Assembly: GCA_040901795.1 (NCBI GenBank)
Contig: JBBDYH010000116.1
Location: forward strand, 1 to 17,813
Reading direction: 5' to 3'
Length of the DNA: 17,813 bases
Origin: JBBDYH01 sp040901795
Lineage (GTDB): Bacteria > Planctomycetota > Planctomycetia > Pirellulales > JALHPA01
Position numbers and translations under genes: made by a program. Below are positions 15,775 through 17,813 of the stretch, piece after piece (the stretch's first letter is position 1; every line of letters starts with the position of its first letter). The notes beneath the pieces were generated by a model that was given only the letters and a program-made list of their open reading frames with translations, was not told where the DNA came from and made no database searches.

Positions 15775-16614
15775 ATGGCTGAAGTATCCGCGGCTGCCGT
15801 CAAATCGCTGCGCGAGAAGACCGGCTTGCCGATGATGGAATGCAAAAAGGCGCTGGCCGCCAGCGGCGGCGATGAGGAAGCGGCCATCCGCTGGCTGCGC
15901 GAGCAGGGAATCAAGACGCAAGAGACGCGACTGGGCCGCGAGACCGGTGCCGGGCGGATCGCGGTTTATGTCGATCTCGCCAAGCAGGTCGGCGCGATGA
16001 TTGAAGTGCAGTGCGAAAGCGCACCGGTGGCCGGCAGCCCGGATTTCAAGCAATTCACCAATGACCTGGCGAAGCAGCTTGCGCTGGGGCCTGGCGCCAA
16101 AAACGGCGAAGAACTGCTCAAGCAGCCGTCGCCTTCCGCGGCCGGAAAGAAGCTAGCCGATGTTAAAGACGACCTGTTCAACCGCATGCGCGAGGTGTTC
16201 AACGTCGGCCGGATCGCGCGGATTGATGGACCTTGTGGCGGCTACGCACATCACGACGGCTCGATCGCCGCGCTCGTTGAGATCGAAGGCGGCAATGCCG
16301 AGGCCGCGAAGGATGTCGCGATGCATGTTGTGGCCCAGAACCCAAGCGCGGTGTCGAAGGAGAACCTGGATCCGCCGCTCGTGCAAAAGGAGCGAGAAAT
16401 CCTCAGCGAGGCTGCCCGCAAGGAGGGCAAGCCGGAGAACATCATCCAGAAGATGATCGAGGGCCGGCTACGAAACTTTTACGCCGAGCGCGTGCTGCTG
16501 GAGCAGCCGTTTGTCAAAGACGACAAGAAATCGGTCGGCCAGTATGCCAAGGAAAACGGCATGCAAGTCAAGCATTTCATTCGTTGGCAGATGGGCAAGA
16601 CGACTGGGGCATAA
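15775..16614 (+). CDS. tsf: Elongation factor Ts with altered TDFV motif
   Basis: A 279-aa guanine-nucleotide exchange factor that removes GDP from EF-Tu. The N-terminal UBA-like domain is clear (VKSLREKTGLPMMECKKALAASGGDEEAAIRWLREQG, residues 9-45). The core and C-terminal module are also present (AAKDVAMHVVAQNPSAV, EGKPENIIQKMIEGRLRNFYAERVLLEQPFVKDDKKSVGQY). The catalytic exchange motif is unusual: where most EF-Ts have C-x-TDFVA, this protein has CESAPVA (80-86). The Asp-Phe pair that in E. coli (Asp80, Phe81) pushes into the EF-Tu magnesium and switch region is therefore missing. I recall a similar SAPVA in other planctomycetes, so it may be lineage-wide rather than a defect. GGAG lies six bases upstream of the ATG. 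It sits between rpsB and pyrH, which starts 5 bp after its stop. Confidence 0.96.
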   Translation: MAEVSAAAVKSLREKTGLPMMECKKALAASGGDEEAAIRWLREQGIKTQETRLGRETGAGRIAVYVDLAKQVGAMIEVQCESAPVAGSPDFKQFTNDLAKQLALGPGAKNGEELLKQPSPSAAGKKLADVKDDLFNRMREVFNVGRIARIDGPCGGYAHHDGSIAALVEIEGGNAEAAKDVAMHVVAQNPSAVSKENLDPPLVQKEREILSEAARKEGKPENIIQKMIEGRLRNFYAERVLLEQPFVKDDKKSVGQYAKENGMQVKHFIRWQMGKTTGA

Positions 16615-16619
16615 GATTC

Positions 16620-17372
16620 ATGGCCATTGACGCTTCCTCGATCGTTCCCCTGCCGTATCGGCGAGTCGTGCTCAAGATGTCGGGCGAGAGCTTCAGCCGC
16701 CCGGGCGAGCGTGGCATCAGCATGACTGAGGTCGTCGAGATTGCGCGGCAAACCGTGCGCGCCGCCCAACGCGGCGTGCAAATCGCCATCGTGATCGGCG
16801 GCGGCAATATTCTGCGCGGAGCTCAATTCACCGCCGGCAGCTCGAGTATTCAAGAAGCCACCGGTCATTACATGGGCATGTTGGCCACGGTGATCAATGG
16901 GCTGGCGCTGCAAGACGCGCTCGAGTCGCTGGGCTGCGAAACGCGACTGCTGACGGCCATCCGTATGGACGGCGTTGCGGAGCCATACATCCGCCGCCGC
17001 GCACGCCGGCATCTCGAAAAAGAGCGGATCGTGATCCTCGCGGCGGGGACGGGCAGCCCATTCGTGACCACGGACACGGCCGCTGCGCAGCGGGCGCTGG
17101 AACTGGAGGCCGATATCCTGCTCAAGGCCACCCGCGTGGACGGCGTCTTTTCCGACGACCCCGAGAAGAACCCGCATGCGATCTTGTATAGCGACCTGCA
17201 CTACAACGCGGTACGCGAGCAGAACCTGCGCGTGATGGACCCCACGGCAATTGCCCAATGCATGGAACACGATATGCCGATCGTGGTGTTCAACTATCGC
17301 AAAGAGCGGAACATCGAGCGTGCCGTCGCGGGCGAGAAAGTGGGCACGCTGATTTCGAGTCAGAAAGGTTGA
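16620..17372 (+). CDS. pyrH: UMP kinase
   Basis: A 250-aa amino-acid-kinase-fold enzyme that phosphorylates UMP to UDP with ATP. The bacterial enzyme is a hexamer, usually activated by GTP and inhibited by UTP. Motifs are RRVVLKMSGES (14-24), IAIVIGGGNILRG (54-66), HYMGMLATVINGLALQDALE, the nucleotide-binding segment AAGTGSPFVTTDTAAAQRALELEADILLKATRVDGVFSDDP and the ending REQNLRVMDPTAIAQCMEHDMPIVVFN. The ATG at 16620 is preferred because it follows the tsf stop by 5 bp and keeps the normal short N-terminus. An in-frame ATG at 16584 would overlap tsf. The ribosome site is weak, suggesting translational coupling to tsf. A 193-bp hairpin-filled gap separates it from frr. Confidence 0.96.
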   Translation: MAIDASSIVPLPYRRVVLKMSGESFSRPGERGISMTEVVEIARQTVRAAQRGVQIAIVIGGGNILRGAQFTAGSSSIQEATGHYMGMLATVINGLALQDALESLGCETRLLTAIRMDGVAEPYIRRRARRHLEKERIVILAAGTGSPFVTTDTAAAQRALELEADILLKATRVDGVFSDDPEKNPHAILYSDLHYNAVREQNLRVMDPTAIAQCMEHDMPIVVFNYRKERNIERAVAGEKVGTLISSQKG

Positions 17373-17387
17373 AGTGTAGGCATCCTT

Positions 17388-17519
17388 GTTCCCAGGCTCC
17401 GCCTGGGAACACACTGCCCGAGAGGCTCCGCCTCGCGATTATACATTGTGGTTCGTTGCGCGACGAACCAGCAGGCGGAGCCTGCCAGGCAGCCCGTTCC
17501 CAGGCAGAGCCTGGGAACG
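17388..17519. repeat. Cluster of five consecutive hairpins
   Basis: Five perfect inverted repeats stand in a row: 17388-17410 (10-bp arms, loop TCC), 17422-17434 (5-bp arms, loop TCC), 17449-17470 (8-bp arms, loop TGCGCG), 17471-17485 (6-bp arms, loop GGA) and 17495-17519 (11-bp arms, loop AGA). The first and last share the GTTCCCAGGC / GCCTGGGAAC arms. Such elements are common dispersed repeats in planctomycetes, from memory. None is followed by a T-run, so read-through to frr is expected. Frames on the minus strand here (peptides such as VPRLCLGT) are translations of the palindromes and not genes. Confidence 0.92.
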
Positions 17520-17546
17520 AGAGCAACAGAGCCTGGGAACGAGAGC
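17505..17546. repeat. 20-bp direct repeat upstream of frr
   Basis: Two identical 20-bp copies (17505-17524 and 17527-17546) are separated by AA. The first copy begins inside the loop of the fifth hairpin, so the pair looks like a local duplication of the right half of that palindrome. The second copy ends 3 bp before the frr ribosome site. Confidence 0.9.
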
Positions 17547-17565
17547 GACAAGGAGAGACCGGATC

Positions 17566-17813
17566 ATGGCCGCCGACGACATCTTGTTGGACAGCGAAGA
17601 ACGCATGGAAAAAGCCGTGGACGTGTTCAAGCATGCGTTGGGCGGCATCCGCACCGGTCGGGCGAACCCCGGCCTTGTGGATTCGCTGCGCGTCGAAGTC
17701 TATGGCTCGCAATCACCACTCAAGGCAATTGCCCAGGTGGGCGCCCCCGAGCCGACGCAGATCGTCATCCGACCCTTCGATCCCGGCACGATCAAGGACA
17801 TCGAGAAAGCGAT
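17566..17813 (+). CDS. frr: Ribosome recycling factor, 5' part only
   Basis: The first 82 codons of ribosome recycling factor, cut by the window end. The protein works with EF-G to split post-termination ribosomes. The opening MAADDILLDSEERMEKAVDVFK is followed by the conserved helix and turn LGGIRTGRANPGLVDSLRVEVYGS (25-48), then SPLKAIAQVGAPEPTQIVIRPFDPGTIKDIEKA. AAGGAG (17550-17555) lies ten bases before the ATG. Its place after pyrH completes the widely conserved rpsB-tsf-pyrH-frr order. Full length would be about 185 aa. Confidence 0.95.
   Translation, partial: MAADDILLDSEERMEKAVDVFKHALGGIRTGRANPGLVDSLRVEVYGSQSPLKAIAQVGAPEPTQIVIRPFDPGTIKDIEKA

Noticed and set aside
14758..16053. 431-aa minus-strand frame opposite rpsB and tsf
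   Set aside because: It is the antisense shadow of two certain genes in GC-rich DNA; its peptide is rich in Arg, His and Leu with no domain.
17360..17712. Minus-strand frames over the pyrH-frr gap
   Set aside because: Their peptides (VPRLCLGT, FPGSAWEQG type) are translations of the dispersed palindromes, and they run antisense into frr.

Overview
The window reads as a chromosomal segment of a planctomycete, most likely of the Pirellulales type. This is an inference from several signs: a signal-peptide WD40 protein with the C-terminal HEAT-like tail common in that phylum, an SHD1 domain, a very large anti-sigma factor next to an ECF sigma gene, an EF-Ts with an unusual exchange motif, high GC, and many dispersed palindromes of the kind that litter planctomycete intergenic DNA. 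No rRNA, tRNA, CRISPR array, insertion sequence or prophage was seen.

Layout. 1-87: two abutting heptamer tandem arrays. 88-978 (-): DUF58/vWA-like protein. 979-1201: spacer with a REP-like inverted repeat. 1202-3679 (-): membrane anti-sigma protein with a zinc-less N-terminal domain and a huge low-complexity periplasmic part. 3750-4313 (-): its ECF sigma factor, translated from a GTG start. 4314-5191: about 880 bp of apparently non-coding DNA with degenerate palindromes. 5192-6268 (-): an accessory islet of three small genes: an unrecognised 106-aa protein, a HicB-type ribbon-helix-helix (RHH) protein, and an SHD1 micro-ORF lying in frame after the RHH stop. The islet has a good promoter with palindromes in its spacer. 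6540-7853 (-): prolipoprotein diacylglyceryl transferase (lgt) with a PDZ-like insertion. 8118-10697 (+): exported WD40 protein. 10862-12565 (-): a parD/parE toxin-antitoxin pair followed 10 nt later by a secreted C45/AAT-family Ntn-hydrolase. 12750-14747 (+): acetyl-CoA synthetase (acs). 15007-17813 (+): the classic rpsB-tsf-pyrH-frr translation/nucleotide operon. frr is cut by the window end.

How the genes work together. RpsB, EF-Ts, UMP kinase and ribosome recycling factor form the widely conserved growth-linked cluster. A near-consensus promoter and a structured leader of roughly 180 nt precede rpsB. Sigma and anti-sigma are a typical signal-transduction pair. The other genes (Lgt, WD40, Acs, DUF58) are single-gene housekeeping or accessory units separated by palindrome-rich spacers.

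The most interesting signals are: the EF-Ts in which the TDFV exchange motif is replaced; the Lgt with an inserted PDZ-like domain; the RHH/106-aa/SHD1 module; the block of five consecutive hairpins between pyrH and frr; and the zinc-less anti-sigma domain. I do not see a clear new defence or mobile system. The 106-aa/RHH islet is the nearest candidate for something undescribed.
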